Assembly (NCBI GenBank): GCA_900542015.1
Contig: UQLY01000010.1
Coordinates: 1 to 64,000, forward strand
DNA from: an uncultured Lachnospiraceae bacterium
GTDB lineage: Bacteria; Bacillota; Clostridia; Lachnospirales; Lachnospiraceae
Direction: 5' to 3'
Length of the DNA stretch: 64,000 bases
In this document: one piece after another, positions 52,572 to 61,748 of the stretch
Numbering within the stretch: the stretch's first letter is position 1
How the letters are laid out: the number at the start of each line of letters is the position of its first letter
Position numbers and translations under genes: made by a program
Notes under the pieces: model-generated
The model's database searches: none
What the model was told of the DNA's origin: nothing
The model's input: only the letters and a program-made list of their open reading frames with translations

Positions 52572-55052
52572 ATGGAAATCAGAATTTCAGTCCGCGGTTT
52601 TGTGGAATTTCTCCTTAGAAGCGGAGATATCGATAACGGCAAAAGCGGCGGAAACGAAGACGCCATGGCGGAAGGCGCGCGGATTCACCGTATGCTGCAG
52701 CGCCGAATGGGAAGCGAATACCGGGCGGAGGTCTGGATGGCGGAAGCGATTGCTTTTCCCGAATATTCCATTGTCATAGAGGGAAGAGCCGACGGCGTCA
52801 TTGACGACGGCAGGTCCGGCAGGGTCGTGGTGGACGAAATCAAGTCAACCTACCGGGAACTGAAAAAAATAATCGCGCCGGAGCCTGTGCATCTTGCACA
52901 GGCTAAATGTTATGCCTATATTTATGCAAAGCAGAACGGGCTGGATGAAATCGGCGTGCGTATGACTTATTGCAATATCGATACGGAGCAGATCAAATAT
53001 TTTCATGAGAATTTTAAGTTTTCCACGCTGCAAAAATGGTTTGCGGGGCTGCTTTCGCAGTACAAAAAGTGGGCTGACTTTGAGTATCAGTGGAAGGAAA
53101 AACGTCAGAAAAGTATCGGGGAAATTACGTTTCCCTTTCCATACAGAAAAGGGCAGAAACAGCTTGTGGGGTATGTCTATCAGACGATCTGCGAGCATAA
53201 AAAGCTGTATCTGGAAGCGCCTACGGGCGTTGGGAAAACCATATCCGTCCTATATCCGTCCTTAAAGGCGATGGGAGAAGGAAAGGCGGACCGCCTGTTT
53301 TATCTGACCGCAAAGACCGTGACGGGAACCGTGGCGCGGGATACCTTAGACCTGCTGCGGGAAGAAGGACTGGCGTTTAAGAGTGTGGTCATAACGGCAA
53401 AGGAAAAGATCTGCCCTATGGAGGAATGCAGCTGCAATCCCCAAAACTGTCCGTTCGCAAAGGGACATTTTGACAGGATCAACGACGCTGTCTATGATCT
53501 GCTGACAAATGAAGACGTGTTTGACCGGGACAGGATTTTAGAATATGCTTTAAACCACGAAGTCTGTCCCTTTGAAATGGGGCTGGATATGAGTCTTTTT
53601 TCCGACGGGATTATCTGCGATTACAATTATCTTTTTGATCCCCGCGCCTATTTACGCAGGTTTTTCGGAGAGGGCATCAAAGGCTCGTATCTGTTCCTGA
53701 TCGACGAGGCGCATAATCTGGTGGAGCGCGGGCGGGAGATGTACAGCGCCGTTTTGGTAAAGGAAGATTTTCTGAAACTGAAGGAAATTGTGAAGCCCCA
53801 TTCGCCGTATCTTGCCGGATTGGCGGACAAATGCAATAAAGAACTACTGTTATTTAAGAAGGAATGCGAAGATTATAAGGTTTTGAACGGTCATGGCAAA
53901 TTCATAAATGCGTGCAATAAGCTGCACGGGGCGATTCACCAATATCTGGACGATTATGAGGACAGCCCGGTAAAGGAACCTTTGCTGGAATTTTATTTTG
54001 AATTGGACCGTTTCCTGGATACCTACGACAGGATGGATGAGGATCACTATGTGACCTATACGGGATACGACGGGGAGGACCGCTTCTTTATCAAGGAATT
54101 TTGCGTGGACCCCTCCAAAGAGCTGAAGGAATGTATGGACAAGGGCGTGGCGTCGGTACTGTTTTCGGCGACCTTTCTGCCGATCCAATATTATAAAAGC
54201 CTGCTGGGAGGAACCGAAGAGGATTATGAGGTTTATGCCAAAAGCACTTTCCCCGCCGACCGTTCGATTCAACTGATCGGGCATGAGGTAACCAGCCGGT
54301 ACACGAGGCGGGGAGAGACGGAATACTGCAATATCGCCCGTTATATTTATAGTCTGGTCAGCGCAAAGGAAGGAAATTATATGGTATTTTTCCCTTCCCA
54401 TGCCTTCCTGGAAAACGTTTACAAGGCGTTTGAAAGTCTCTACGGAGAGGAAGAAGACATTTTGCTGCTGATGCAGGAATCCTATATGAAGGAACAGGAG
54501 CGGGAGGCGTTTCTGGACTTTTTCTTACAATCGGAGGATGTGGACTTTGCAGGAAAGATTCAGATGGAAGTGCTGGTGGAGGATGAAACGGTCCGGGAGG
54601 CGGACGGTACGGCTGATTATGAGCCGAATGACACGGCGCAGGGGCGTCCCCGCACGTTAATCGGCTTTTGCGTGCTGGGAGGAATCTTCGGGGAAGGCAT
54701 CGACTTAAAAAACGATTCCCTGATCGGCGCGATTATTGTGGGAACCGGACTTCCCCAGGTCTGTCCCGAACGGGAAATTCTCAAGGGACATTTTGATCAT
54801 ATGGGAGAAGACGGTTTTGACTACGCATATAAATATCCCGGCATGAACAAGGTGCTGCAGGCGGCGGGCAGAGTGATCCGCACCGCCGAAGACGCCGGTA
54901 TCGTGGCGCTTTTGGACGAACGCTTTTTGCAGGCTGGGTACCGCAGGCTCTTCCCTGCCGAGTGGCGGAGGATCAAACCTGTTACCATGGACAACGCGGG
55001 CGCTGCCGCCGCCGCTTTCTGGGAAGAGCTGGAGTCTGCAAACGACGGGTAG
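52572..55052 (+). CDS. XPD/DinG-like Fe-S DNA helicase with N-terminal RecB/Cas4-type nuclease domain
   Basis: The 826-aa protein begins with a PD-(D/E)XK nuclease (His39, Asp74 in GRADG, Glu89-x-Lys91 in VDEIKS, and QAKCYAYIYA), followed by a superfamily 2 helicase of the XPD/Rad3/DinG group: Walker A EAPTGVGKT (Lys222), DEAH at 378-381, and helicase C-terminal motifs ending in QAAGRVIRT. Cysteines at 281, 286, 288, 293 and 332 supply the Fe-S site expected between motifs I and II. It would unwind and cut DNA, in repair. GGAAAGGAG precedes the ATG. It converges on DNase IV with a 17-base gap. The substrate is unknown. Confidence 0.9.
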   Translation: MEIRISVRGFVEFLLRSGDIDNGKSGGNEDAMAEGARIHRMLQRRMGSEYRAEVWMAEAIAFPEYSIVIEGRADGVIDDGRSGRVVVDEIKSTYRELKKIIAPEPVHLAQAKCYAYIYAKQNGLDEIGVRMTYCNIDTEQIKYFHENFKFSTLQKWFAGLLSQYKKWADFEYQWKEKRQKSIGEITFPFPYRKGQKQLVGYVYQTICEHKKLYLEAPTGVGKTISVLYPSLKAMGEGKADRLFYLTAKTVTGTVARDTLDLLREEGLAFKSVVITAKEKICPMEECSCNPQNCPFAKGHFDRINDAVYDLLTNEDVFDRDRILEYALNHEVCPFEMGLDMSLFSDGIICDYNYLFDPRAYLRRFFGEGIKGSYLFLIDEAHNLVERGREMYSAVLVKEDFLKLKEIVKPHSPYLAGLADKCNKELLLFKKECEDYKVLNGHGKFINACNKLHGAIHQYLDDYEDSPVKEPLLEFYFELDRFLDTYDRMDEDHYVTYTGYDGEDRFFIKEFCVDPSKELKECMDKGVASVLFSATFLPIQYYKSLLGGTEEDYEVYAKSTFPADRSIQLIGHEVTSRYTRRGETEYCNIARYIYSLVSAKEGNYMVFFPSHAFLENVYKAFESLYGEEEDILLLMQESYMKEQEREAFLDFFLQSEDVDFAGKIQMEVLVEDETVREADGTADYEPNDTAQGRPRTLIGFCVLGGIFGEGIDLKNDSLIGAIIVGTGLPQVCPEREILKGHFDHMGEDGFDYAYKYPGMNKVLQAAGRVIRTAEDAGIVALLDERFLQAGYRRLFPAEWRRIKPVTMDNAGAAAAAFWEELESANDG

Positions 55053-55069
55053 GATTTTCGCCCGCGTTG

Positions 55070-55945
55070 CTATCCCCGCAGCCTGGCGATTTCTTCTTTG
55101 TAGGGGGCGGCGGTTTTGCCGGGATTTTCCGGATCGGGAACCCATGGCGTCTCCAGAATTTTTGGAATATTCAAAAAATCCGGATGATGGACAATCTTGT
55201 AAAGCGCGTCAAAACCGATATAGCCTTCTCCTAAATTGGCGTGACGGTCCTTGGCGCTTCCCTGGGGATTTTTGCTGTCGTTGATATGAAATACGGCGAT
55301 CTGTTCCCTGCCAAGAAGCCTGTCAAATTCTTCCATCACGCCGTCAAAATCTTCTTTGATGGGATAGCCTGCGTCGTGGGTGTGGCAGGTATCAAAGCAG
55401 ACTCTCAAATTCTCAGGGTATCTGACGCCGTCATAAATGGCGGCGAGCTCTTCAAAACGGCTGCCCAGCTCCGAACCTTTTCCCGCCATGGTCTCCAATG
55501 CGATCTTGCAGGGCATATCTTTACTCATGACTTCGTTTAATCCTTCTATGACTTTGGCAATTCCCGAATCCGCGCCCGCGCCTACGTGGGAGCCGGGATG
55601 CAGCACCAGGATATTGCTTTTAAAATCCACGCTTCGCTGCAGCTCCTTTGCGAGAAATTCCACCGCCAGCGAAAAGACCTCCGGCTTGACGGTATTGGCA
55701 AGGTTGATAATATAGGGCGCGTGAATGACGATTTGTCCGATGCCGTTTTCTTTCAGGTATTGCCAGCCGGCTTCCAGATTGCATTCTGAGGTTTCTTTCC
55801 GCCTGGTGTTTTGCGGCGCTCCCGTATACACCATCAAAGTATCGGCTCCGTAGGATACCGCCTCCTTTGCGGAACCTAAAAACATTTCTTTTCCGCTCAT
55901 TCCTACATGAGAACCTAATAGAATTTTTTGCGTTTGCTCCATCAT
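55070..55945 (-). CDS. nfo: Deoxyribonuclease IV (AP endonuclease)
   Basis: The 291-aa TIM-barrel enzyme cuts DNA at abasic sites in base-excision repair. Zn-ligand segments characteristic of Nfo are present in order: IVIHAPYIINLA, LHPGSHVGAG, IALETMAGKGSELG, CFDTCHTHDAGY, and HINDSKNPQGSAKDRHANLG. The ATG is preceded by AAGGAGGTTTC. It is transcribed toward the nuclease-helicase gene. Upstream lies the long noncoding region. Confidence 0.96.
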   Translation of the reverse strand: MMEQTQKILLGSHVGMSGKEMFLGSAKEAVSYGADTLMVYTGAPQNTRRKETSECNLEAGWQYLKENGIGQIVIHAPYIINLANTVKPEVFSLAVEFLAKELQRSVDFKSNILVLHPGSHVGAGADSGIAKVIEGLNEVMSKDMPCKIALETMAGKGSELGSRFEELAAIYDGVRYPENLRVCFDTCHTHDAGYPIKEDFDGVMEEFDRLLGREQIAVFHINDSKNPQGSAKDRHANLGEGYIGFDALYKIVHHPDFLNIPKILETPWVPDPENPGKTAAPYKEEIARLRG

Positions 55946-56168
55946 GAAACCTCCTTAAAAATACTTTTGTTATGTTATCGACAAAATTTTCCCCGAAAAG
56001 ATAGGGAAGGGTGTCGCAGCCTGTCCGAAAAATACTATAACATATAACAAATGTTCTGAAAAAGGAAGTATTTGGAAGTTATCCACAATAAAAAGGGACG
56101 AGGTTCACATAAGATTGAAAAATGAAAAGCGTTATCCTATGACGAAAAAAGTCAAAAAATAGAGAAAA

Positions 56169-56337
56169 TTGCAAGAAATGACAAGCGATCCTGCACAATT
56201 TTGGGCGATCTTTGTCTGAAACTGACAGAAAAGGGATGTGGATAACTATGTGGAAATTGGGGATTTCTTAAAAAAAGAGGATGTTATATATTTTTTGCAA
56301 GAAAAATGTCAAAAAAAATTTGCAATGAAAATGTCAA
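56169..56337 (+). repeat. Direct repeats TTGCAAGAAAAATGTCAA
   Basis: TTGCAAGAAATGACAA (56169-56184), TTGCAAGAAAAATGTCAA (56295-56312) and TTGCAATGAAAATGTCAA (56320-56337) share a core; the last two differ at 2 of 18 bases and start 25 bp apart. They may be protein-binding sites in the noncoding region. Confidence 0.6.
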
Positions 56338-56525
56338 AAATCCGAGGCATAAATGCGAATAATAGATGTAAATTATGTAAACGGTAAAAAGCGGGATTGG
56401 AATCATGAAAAACGGAAAGAAATTTAATATTACAGGTGTTTTTAATATCGCCTTTGGGTTTCTATATATGGTGTCTGTATGATATAATGAGCACAAGATT
56501 TTCTATGGGAAATTCTAATTATACG

Positions 56526-56554
56526 TTGACAGGATATCTGTAACGTGGTATGTT
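56526..56554 (+). promoter_or_regulatory. Promoter of the alpha-amylase-family gene
   Basis: TTGACA (56526-56531) and TATGTT (56549-56554) with a 17-bp spacer, 62 bases before the start codon. Confidence 0.65.
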
Positions 56555-56556
56555 GA

Positions 56557-56579
56557 GTGTACTAATAATGATAGTACAC
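56557..56579 (+). promoter_or_regulatory. Operator-like palindrome at the amylase transcription start
   Basis: GTGTACTA-ATAATGA-TAGTACAC is a perfect 8-bp inverted repeat placed just after the -10 hexamer, covering the predicted start of transcription, where a repressor would block initiation. It could bind a LacI-type sugar regulator, which is an inference from the neighbouring glycosidase. Confidence 0.6.
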
Positions 56580-56616
56580 AAAGATCAAAAGCATAACAAT
56601 TCGGGAGGACAGAAAG

Positions 56617-57930
56617 ATGTGGGCTTATGAAAGTGTATTTTATCAGATTTATCCGTTAGGATTTTGCGGGGCGCCGTTTGAAAACGACGGCGTGGAAGAG
56701 GCGAGGATTTTAAAAGTCGTGGATTGGATTCCTCATATTAAAAAACTGGGGGCGAACGCGATTTATTTTTCCCCGGTGTTTGATTCCGATACGCATGGAT
56801 ATAATACGAGGGATTACCGGAAGATAGATTGCCGGCTTGGCAGCAATGAGGATTTCAAAAAGGTTTGCGACGCGCTGCATGATGCGGGCATCAAGGTTGT
56901 GCTGGACGGCGTGTTCAACCATGTGGGGCGCGGCTTCTGGGCGTTTCAGGATGTCTTGAAGAACAGGGAAAATTCTCCTTATAAAGACTGGTTCTACCGC
57001 ATCGATTTCGGTGGTAATTCCAATTACAACGACGGGCTCTGGTATGAAGGCTGGGAAGGAAATTATGATCTGGTAAAGCTAAACCTTCGCAATGAAGCGG
57101 TCATAACGCATATTCTGGACTGCGTGAAGGGCTGGATTGACGAATTTGATATCGACGGTCTGCGGCTGGACGTGGCATATTGCCTGGACCATGATTTTGT
57201 CAGAAGGCTCCGCAGCTTCTGCGACGGTTATAAAAACGAATTTTTCCTGGTCGGAGAAATGCTCCACGGGGATTACAATCAGATGGTAAACGACGGAATG
57301 CTGCATTCCGCGACCAATTACGAGTGTTATAAGGGGCTGTTTTCCAGCTTTAACAGCATGAACATGTTTGAGATCAATCATTCTCTGTTACGCCAGTTCG
57401 GACCGGAGAATTGGACCTTATATAAAGGAAAACATCTGTTATCGTTTGTGGATAATCATGATGTGACCAGGATTGCCAGCAATCTGAATAATGAAAAGCA
57501 TCTGCCGCTTATCTATGCGCTGATGTTCGGTATGCCGGGAATCCCCTGCGTCTATTACGGAAGCGAATGGGGAGCAAAGGCAAATAAGAGCGAAGGAGAT
57601 CCGGCGCTTCGCGCCTGCTTTGAAAAGCCGGAGGAAAACGAGCTGACGGAATATATCGCGGCGCTTGCTAAGGCTAAGAAGGAAAGCCGCGCGTTAAATT
57701 ACGGCGAGTTCAGATCGGTTGTGCTGACCAATAAACAGTGTATTTTTGAGAGAAAGTGCGAAGGGGAACGCGTGCTGGTGGCGATCAATGCCGACGCCGA
57801 AAGCTATACGGCGCATTTTGACGCGGGCTGCGGGACGGCGGAGGATCTGATTACCGGAAAAATCCATGATTTCGGAGGAGGAAGCGAACTACCGCCTTAC
57901 AGCGCCGCTTTCTGGAAAATGGAAAAATAA
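56617..57930 (+). CDS. Intracellular alpha-amylase-family glycosidase (GH13)
   Basis: The 437-aa protein is a GH13 TIM-barrel enzyme: DGVFNHVGRG (first conserved region), GLRLDVAY with nucleophile Asp185, LVGEM with acid/base Glu214, and FVDNHD with Asp282. No signal peptide is seen, so it works on imported maltodextrins or related alpha-glucans in the cytoplasm, as maltodextrin glucosidases or neopullulanases do; it is shorter than those, without an extra N-terminal domain. GGGAGGACAG precedes ATG. The exact bond specificity is uncertain. It ends 16 bases before the ABC system but belongs to a different function. Confidence 0.87.
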   Translation: MWAYESVFYQIYPLGFCGAPFENDGVEEARILKVVDWIPHIKKLGANAIYFSPVFDSDTHGYNTRDYRKIDCRLGSNEDFKKVCDALHDAGIKVVLDGVFNHVGRGFWAFQDVLKNRENSPYKDWFYRIDFGGNSNYNDGLWYEGWEGNYDLVKLNLRNEAVITHILDCVKGWIDEFDIDGLRLDVAYCLDHDFVRRLRSFCDGYKNEFFLVGEMLHGDYNQMVNDGMLHSATNYECYKGLFSSFNSMNMFEINHSLLRQFGPENWTLYKGKHLLSFVDNHDVTRIASNLNNEKHLPLIYALMFGMPGIPCVYYGSEWGAKANKSEGDPALRACFEKPEENELTEYIAALAKAKKESRALNYGEFRSVVLTNKQCIFERKCEGERVLVAINADAESYTAHFDAGCGTAEDLITGKIHDFGGGSELPPYSAAFWKMEK

Positions 57931-57946
57931 AATACGGAGGTGCAAA

Positions 57947-58675
57947 ATGGGGGCAGAACAGGAAGCCGTCATCAGGGTCAAGGGGCTTTATAAGATATAT
58001 AAGGTCGGCGATACCAAGGTGCGTGCCTTAAACGGCGTGGATTTTCAGATCAATCGCGGAGAGTTTTGTGCGATTGTGGGAGCGTCCGGGTCCGGTAAAT
58101 CTACTTTATTAAATATGCTCGCGGGATTGGAGAAGCCGACGAAAGGGTCCATTGTCATAGCGGGCGAACATATGGAAAAGAAATCGGAAAACGAGCTGGT
58201 GGCTTTTCGCAGGGAACATATCGGATTTATCTTTCAGTCCTTTAACCTGCTTCCGACCATGAACGCGGTGGAAAACGTAGCGCTGCCCCTGACCTTTCAG
58301 GGAATGGACAAAGCGAAGAGAGAAAAGCTTGCCGAGGAGGCGATTAAGCTGGTAGGGCTTTGGAAGTACCGGAAGCACAGACCTACGCAGATGTCGGGCG
58401 GACAGCAGCAGAGGGTCGGCGTAGCGAGAGCGCTGGTGGTAAATCCCGAGATTATATTTGCGGATGAGCCCACCGGAAATCTGGATTCCCATACCTCTGA
58501 GGAGGTTATGAATCTCATGAAGAAAGTGGTGCGCGAGCAGAACCAGACGCTGGTCATGGTTACCCATGACAATCATCTTGCCGAGTATGCGGACCGTATC
58601 TTTCATATAAAGGATGGAAAAATTCTGAAAATAGAGGATAAAAGGGAGAAGACGGATTATGAGGATAAGGAGTAG
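57947..58675 (+). CDS. ABC exporter ATP-binding protein (MacB/LolD type)
   Basis: The 242-aa ATPase has Walker A GASGSGKS (Lys51), signature MSGGQQQRVGVARAL and Walker B IIFADEPTG with D-loop NLDS. I start at the ATG after ACGGAGGTG; upstream in-frame codons overlap the amylase gene. It is followed at once by an anchored extracytoplasmic protein and an FtsX/MacB permease, completing a three-part system that probably pushes a substrate or mechanical signal outward. The substrate is unknown. Confidence 0.93.
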   Translation: MGAEQEAVIRVKGLYKIYKVGDTKVRALNGVDFQINRGEFCAIVGASGSGKSTLLNMLAGLEKPTKGSIVIAGEHMEKKSENELVAFRREHIGFIFQSFNLLPTMNAVENVALPLTFQGMDKAKREKLAEEAIKLVGLWKYRKHRPTQMSGGQQQRVGVARALVVNPEIIFADEPTGNLDSHTSEEVMNLMKKVVREQNQTLVMVTHDNHLAEYADRIFHIKDGKILKIEDKREKTDYEDKE

Positions 58676-58679
58676 AGAA

Positions 58680-60209
58680 ATGAAAAAAACCAAGGAACGG
58701 AGCGGAATATTACATAAGGGACTGATCCTTTGCACGGCTGTTTTTGCGGCGGCAGTCATCTTTATGACAGGCGTGTCGGATGTGTCGGCAAAGGCTGCGG
58801 CGCCGGATACGGTCAGCAGCAACGGCGTGGAGGAAGAACCTTCGCCTACGTCCACCAGCGAGTTTATTATGGTGGGCGGCAACTGGATCACGCCTACGGC
58901 GACCTATGGAAAAACGGTAAATGTAGTGCTTCCTCTTGTGAATATGTCCACCACAAACCTGAACAATGTAATCGTAACGCCTGTTATTGCACAGAATACC
59001 GCAGACTGGCCTTTTGAAATCGAGACCAGCGGTTATACCCAGACGATTTCTGATCTGCCCGGAAGAGGAAACGGTCAGAACGATATGGACAGACGAAGAG
59101 AACTGACCTGGACCTTTAAGACCAGAAGCGATGTGCTCAACGGTTATTACAAGGTGCCTTTTAACGTCATTTATTATACCGGGGAAGGATACGAGACGAC
59201 GACCGTGACGACCTGGGTCAAAGCGGTAGGGGCGCCCGGCAGCGGCAACGTCTCCGACGGCGGAGCAGGCACTTCCACGCCGAGAGTCATTATTACGGGA
59301 TTTGATACGAATCCGGCGAATGTATATGCGGGAGATACCTTTACCCTGACCCTGCATTTGAAAAACACTTCCAAGCGCACGGCGGTATCCAATATGCAGA
59401 TCGATCTGACGACCCCTACGGCGGGAAAGGATACGGAATCTACTTATGAAGCGTTTTTGCCCACCAGCGGGTCCAACACGCTGTATGTGGAGAGGATCGC
59501 TGCGGACGGCACGGCTGATATTTCCATCGAAATGACGGCGAAATCCGATCTGACCCAGAAGCCTTATGCGATTGCGGTCAATATGGATTATGAAGATTCC
59601 AAATACAACGCTTATAAAGCGTCGGCAAACGTTTCCATTCCCATCAACCAGGAAGCGCGGTTTGACGTGGGCTCCATGGAGGTGCTTCCTGCGGATATTA
59701 CCGTAGGCGAACAGAGCAATGTCATGTTCAGCATCTTTAATACGGGCAAAACCACCTTATATAACGTACAGGTTAAATTTGAAGGCGACAGCGTCAGCGG
59801 CGGCGAGACCTTTATCGGTAAGATCGAACCGGGCGCGACGGGCAATGTGGATACGATGGTAACCGGCGAGGCGGCGACTACGGACGACGGCATTGTCAAA
59901 GCCGTGATTTACTATGAAGACGAAGCGGGTACGCAATATACCCAGGAACAGGAATTTACGTTGTTTGTATCGGAAGCGTTTTATGACGACAGCATGATGT
60001 ACGACGATACGATGATGGAAGAGGAAAGCGGCGGCGGACACCGCACGGCGCTCATTATCGTGCTGGTAGTGATCGTGGTAGCTGCGGCGGCAGTCATCGT
60101 TTTCATCGTGTTAAAAAAGAAAAAGAAGAAAAAAGAGCAGTTAGAGCTGGAAGCGGAGTTGGATGATGATATCGCAGACGGGGAAACGGATGCGGATGAT
60201 GAGGTGTAG
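58680..60209 (+). CDS. Extracytoplasmic COG1361-type protein, anchored by a C-terminal helix
   Basis: The 509-aa protein has a signal peptide (residues about 10-38, LILCTAVFAAAVIFMTG), then several beta-sandwich CARDB/S-layer-like domains (ITPTATYGKTVNVVLPLVNM; VYAGDTFTLTLHLKNTS; ITVGEQSNVMFSIFNTG), and a C-terminal transmembrane helix (about 457-478) followed by seven lysines and an acidic tail. AAGGAGTAGAGAA precedes ATG. It lies between the ATPase and permease genes, 4 and 3 bases from them, so it is presumably the outer-face partner of this ABC system, in the place that MacA has in Gram-negative systems. Confidence 0.85.
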   Translation: MKKTKERSGILHKGLILCTAVFAAAVIFMTGVSDVSAKAAAPDTVSSNGVEEEPSPTSTSEFIMVGGNWITPTATYGKTVNVVLPLVNMSTTNLNNVIVTPVIAQNTADWPFEIETSGYTQTISDLPGRGNGQNDMDRRRELTWTFKTRSDVLNGYYKVPFNVIYYTGEGYETTTVTTWVKAVGAPGSGNVSDGGAGTSTPRVIITGFDTNPANVYAGDTFTLTLHLKNTSKRTAVSNMQIDLTTPTAGKDTESTYEAFLPTSGSNTLYVERIAADGTADISIEMTAKSDLTQKPYAIAVNMDYEDSKYNAYKASANVSIPINQEARFDVGSMEVLPADITVGEQSNVMFSIFNTGKTTLYNVQVKFEGDSVSGGETFIGKIEPGATGNVDTMVTGEAATTDDGIVKAVIYYEDEAGTQYTQEQEFTLFVSEAFYDDSMMYDDTMMEEESGGGHRTALIIVLVVIVVAAAAVIVFIVLKKKKKKKEQLELEAELDDDIADGETDADDEV

Positions 60210-60212
60210 CCA

Positions 60213-61601
60213 ATGAAGGTACGTGATTTATTGCGGCTTAGCACCGGCAATCTGTTCAAGCGGAAGCTGAGGACGATTTTGACGGTGCTCGGGGTTACGA
60301 TCGGCGTGGCGTCCATTGTAGTCATGGTGTCCCTCGGTCTGGGGCTCAGCCGTTCTCTTACGGAGGAAATGTCCACCTACGGCAGTCTGACCAGCGTAAC
60401 GGTCAGGGATGTTTCCGACGGATATTATATGATGGCGTCGGACAGCGATTCCGCCTCCGCCACCGATGAGGAAAAGCATTTAAACGACGACGCGGTAGCG
60501 GAGCTGATGCAGCTGCCCAATGTGGAGCAGGTTGTTCCGATGCTGGAAATCGATGTGCTGATGAAGTGCGGCGGCTATGAGTCCTATGTCACGTTAGTAG
60601 GCGTGCCGGACGGTTATCTGGAAAGCCAGAACGTAGAGCTTAGCCAGGGCACCTTTCCGGTGGGCGGAAGCGGACAGATGCAGGTGTTATACGGAAATAT
60701 GATCCTCAGCCAGATGTACAATCCCAAGACCCAAAGCGGTTACTGGTACGACGGTACGATGGCGGATGTGGATCTGATGAATGATACGATTTTCTTTATT
60801 CTGGATCAGGATTCCTATTATATGTACGAGGGCGGCGGCACCAATGAGGACGGCTCCGCCGTAAAACCGCCGAAGAAGCATATGTTTGAGGCGAGCGGTA
60901 TTGTCGCCGGCGGACCCGATGAATACAATACCTACAGCTATAACGTGTATTGCAATATCGACGATCTCATGGCGATCCTCAAAAAGGAATTTAAAAACAA
61001 AACGATTCCCAGACAGCCTACCACAAAGAGCGGGAAGCCCTATAAGGAAATCTTTTATACACAACTGATGGTATATACCGATTCCATGGACCATGTGACG
61101 GAGCTTCAGAGCACCATCAACAGCATGGGCTACAGCGCTACCAGCGACGCGGAGTGGATTCAGTCCCAGCAAAAGACCATGGGATATATCCAGCTCGTGC
61201 TGGGCGGCATCGGCGCGATTTCCCTGATTGTGGCGGCGATCGGCATTACCAATACGATGATGATGTCCATTTATGAAAGGACGAAGGAAATCGGCATTAT
61301 GAAGGTGCTTGGCTGCGATATGCACAATATCCAGGGCATGTTTCTGGTGGAGGCGGGCTGTATCGGTTTCATCGGGGGAATTGCGGGACTGGTCATCAGT
61401 TATGCTCTCTCGGGCGTCATCAATATGGTGGCTAATTCCATGGGCGGAGATATGGGTCTTAGCGGCGGAATTTCTTATATTCCGTTCTGGCTTGCCGGAT
61501 TATCCCTGGTATTTGCGATTTTGGTAGGTATGCTCGCGGGCTTCTTCCCGTCGCTGCGCGCCATGAAGCTAAGCCCTCTTGCGGCGATCAGAAATGAATA
61601 A
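60213..61601 (+). CDS. MacB-like ABC transporter permease
   Basis: The 462-aa permease has one N-terminal helix (about residues 20-42, LTVLGVTIGVASIVVMVSLG), a large extracytoplasmic MacB periplasmic-core-like domain (about 45-330), then three helices with MMMSIYERTKEIGIMKVLGCD (FtsX coupling motif) near residue 350. The C-terminus FPSLRAMKLSPLAAIRNE is standard. It pairs with the ATPase and the anchored COG1361 protein upstream. A strong terminator follows. Substrate not known. Confidence 0.92.
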   Translation: MKVRDLLRLSTGNLFKRKLRTILTVLGVTIGVASIVVMVSLGLGLSRSLTEEMSTYGSLTSVTVRDVSDGYYMMASDSDSASATDEEKHLNDDAVAELMQLPNVEQVVPMLEIDVLMKCGGYESYVTLVGVPDGYLESQNVELSQGTFPVGGSGQMQVLYGNMILSQMYNPKTQSGYWYDGTMADVDLMNDTIFFILDQDSYYMYEGGGTNEDGSAVKPPKKHMFEASGIVAGGPDEYNTYSYNVYCNIDDLMAILKKEFKNKTIPRQPTTKSGKPYKEIFYTQLMVYTDSMDHVTELQSTINSMGYSATSDAEWIQSQQKTMGYIQLVLGGIGAISLIVAAIGITNTMMMSIYERTKEIGIMKVLGCDMHNIQGMFLVEAGCIGFIGGIAGLVISYALSGVINMVANSMGGDMGLSGGISYIPFWLAGLSLVFAILVGMLAGFFPSLRAMKLSPLAAIRNE

Positions 61602-61672
61602 GGTTAGTTGAGGACCGTGCCGCTAAGGCAGGACGGAGAAAGCGGACGGAATCTACAGGCATACAGAATGTG

Positions 61673-61727
61673 CAAGAAACTCTTCAAAAATTTGTATAAA
61701 ATAAAGGGAGAGTTTCTTGTATTTTTT
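61673..61727 (+). terminator. Intrinsic terminator after the ABC system
   Basis: CAAGAAACTCT (61673-61683) pairs perfectly with AGAGTTTCTTG (61709-61719), followed by TATTTTTT. Confidence 0.9.
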
Positions 61728-61748
61728 ATGGAACAATTTTGACGGGTA

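Larger units (their letters stand above)
55946..56616. other. 670-bp noncoding AT-rich region with DnaA boxes and repeats
   Basis: No gene is supported. Two perfect DnaA boxes lie in opposite orientation: TTATCCACA at 56079-56087 and its reverse complement TGTGGATAA at 56237-56245; a one-mismatch copy TTATCGACA is at 55975-55983. Degenerate direct repeats beginning TTGCAA occur at 56169, 56295 and 56320. The promoter and an operator for the amylase gene are at the right end. dnaA, dnaN and rpmH are not nearby, so it is not an obvious origin. Confidence 0.75.

Noticed and set aside
55946..56616. Chromosomal replication origin (oriC)
   Set aside because: Only two perfect DnaA boxes and no dnaA, dnaN, rpmH or parAB nearby; kept as a candidate DnaA-binding region only.
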